Under the pieces are notes generated by a model. The model saw nothing but the letters and a program-made list of their open reading frames with translations, made no database searches and was not told the origin of the DNA. The position numbers and the translations under genes are program-made. A stretch of DNA of 6,466 bases from a bacterium (GTDB lineage: Bacteria; UBA9089; CG2-30-40-21). Location of the stretch: positions 1 to 6,466 of the forward strand of contig JAHIZN010000211.1 in the NCBI GenBank assembly GCA_018814245.1. The letters run 5' to 3'. Below, piece after piece: positions 6,298 through 6,466 of the stretch (positions are counted from its first letter, which is position 1; every line of letters begins with the position of its first letter).

Positions 6298-6466
6298 GCA
6301 AACAACAGTAACTATTCAGACAGCAAGAATACAGATACAGAGCCACAAAGGGTGTAAATTCTAAGAGATAAATCATTATCGGGCTCCTTCTCATTTGCGG
6401 TTACTTTGTTATCGTTATTGTTCGCAATTCTTAGGGGATAAGGGGATAGAGAAATAGAGAGATAAG
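6298..6466. repeat. Repeat element B, inverted diverged copy of A (cut by window end)
   Basis: Compared with the reverse complement of element A: CCACAAAGGGTGTAAAT (6343-6359) is identical to the complement of 4650-4666, TAAGAGATA follows in both, CTTCTCATTT is nearly shared, and 6433-6464 matches the complement of 4561-4592 at 31 of 32 positions. B has an extra stretch of about 20 nt before this purine tract. It also carries an insert holding GTAACTATTCAG and CAGCAAGAATACAGA (6308-6335), modules also found at 121-183 in reverse. The element continues beyond the window. An ORF at 6209-6394 is not credible. Confidence 0.8.

Overview
The window carries three housekeeping genes on the plus strand, metG (methionyl-tRNA synthetase), der (ribosome-assembly GTPase) and plsY (acyl-phosphate:glycerol-3-phosphate acyltransferase). 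A fourth gene, on the minus strand, encodes an unnamed exported protein with TPR-like repeats and an SH3-like domain. The exported protein and the acyl-phosphate lipid pathway fit a bacterium. The many short dispersed repeats, the moderate-to-low GC and the absence of a recognisable strain-specific gene order suggest a little-studied or uncultivated lineage. I cannot name a phylum from the sequence alone.

Layout: 1-600 has no sizeable gene and is a mosaic of repeats (heptamer tracts, a 263-bp inverted-repeat element, a GC-rich hairpin) with one very short possible ORF. A good extended -10 promoter at 573-601 leads straight into six tandem GGAGTCA heptamers, which form nearly all of the predicted metG 5' UTR. 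metG (662-2299) starts with GTG and overlaps der (2292-3620) by 8 nt, so the two are probably translationally coupled. An AT-rich inverted-repeat spacer separates der from plsY (3776-4369). The convergent interval 4370-4791 is mostly a roughly 300-bp inverted-repeat element (A). The TPR/SH3 gene (4792-6195, minus) follows, and a diverged copy of the same element in the opposite orientation (B, from about 6298 to the window end) lies just upstream of it.

How the genes relate: metG supplies Met-tRNA for initiation and elongation, Der acts in 50S subunit maturation, and PlsY makes lysophosphatidate for phospholipids. They look like a growth-related cluster read in one direction. The minus-strand protein is probably exported to the cell envelope and has no visible pathway link to them.

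Most notable: no new defence or mobile system is visible, but the repeats interact unusually with an essential gene. The same heptamer family occurs in the metG leader, where each unit carries a Shine-Dalgarno-like GGAG, and again inside metG, where six units (42 bp) are translated in frame as two RIQNPES heptapeptides within an insert of about 34 residues between the catalytic halves of the enzyme.
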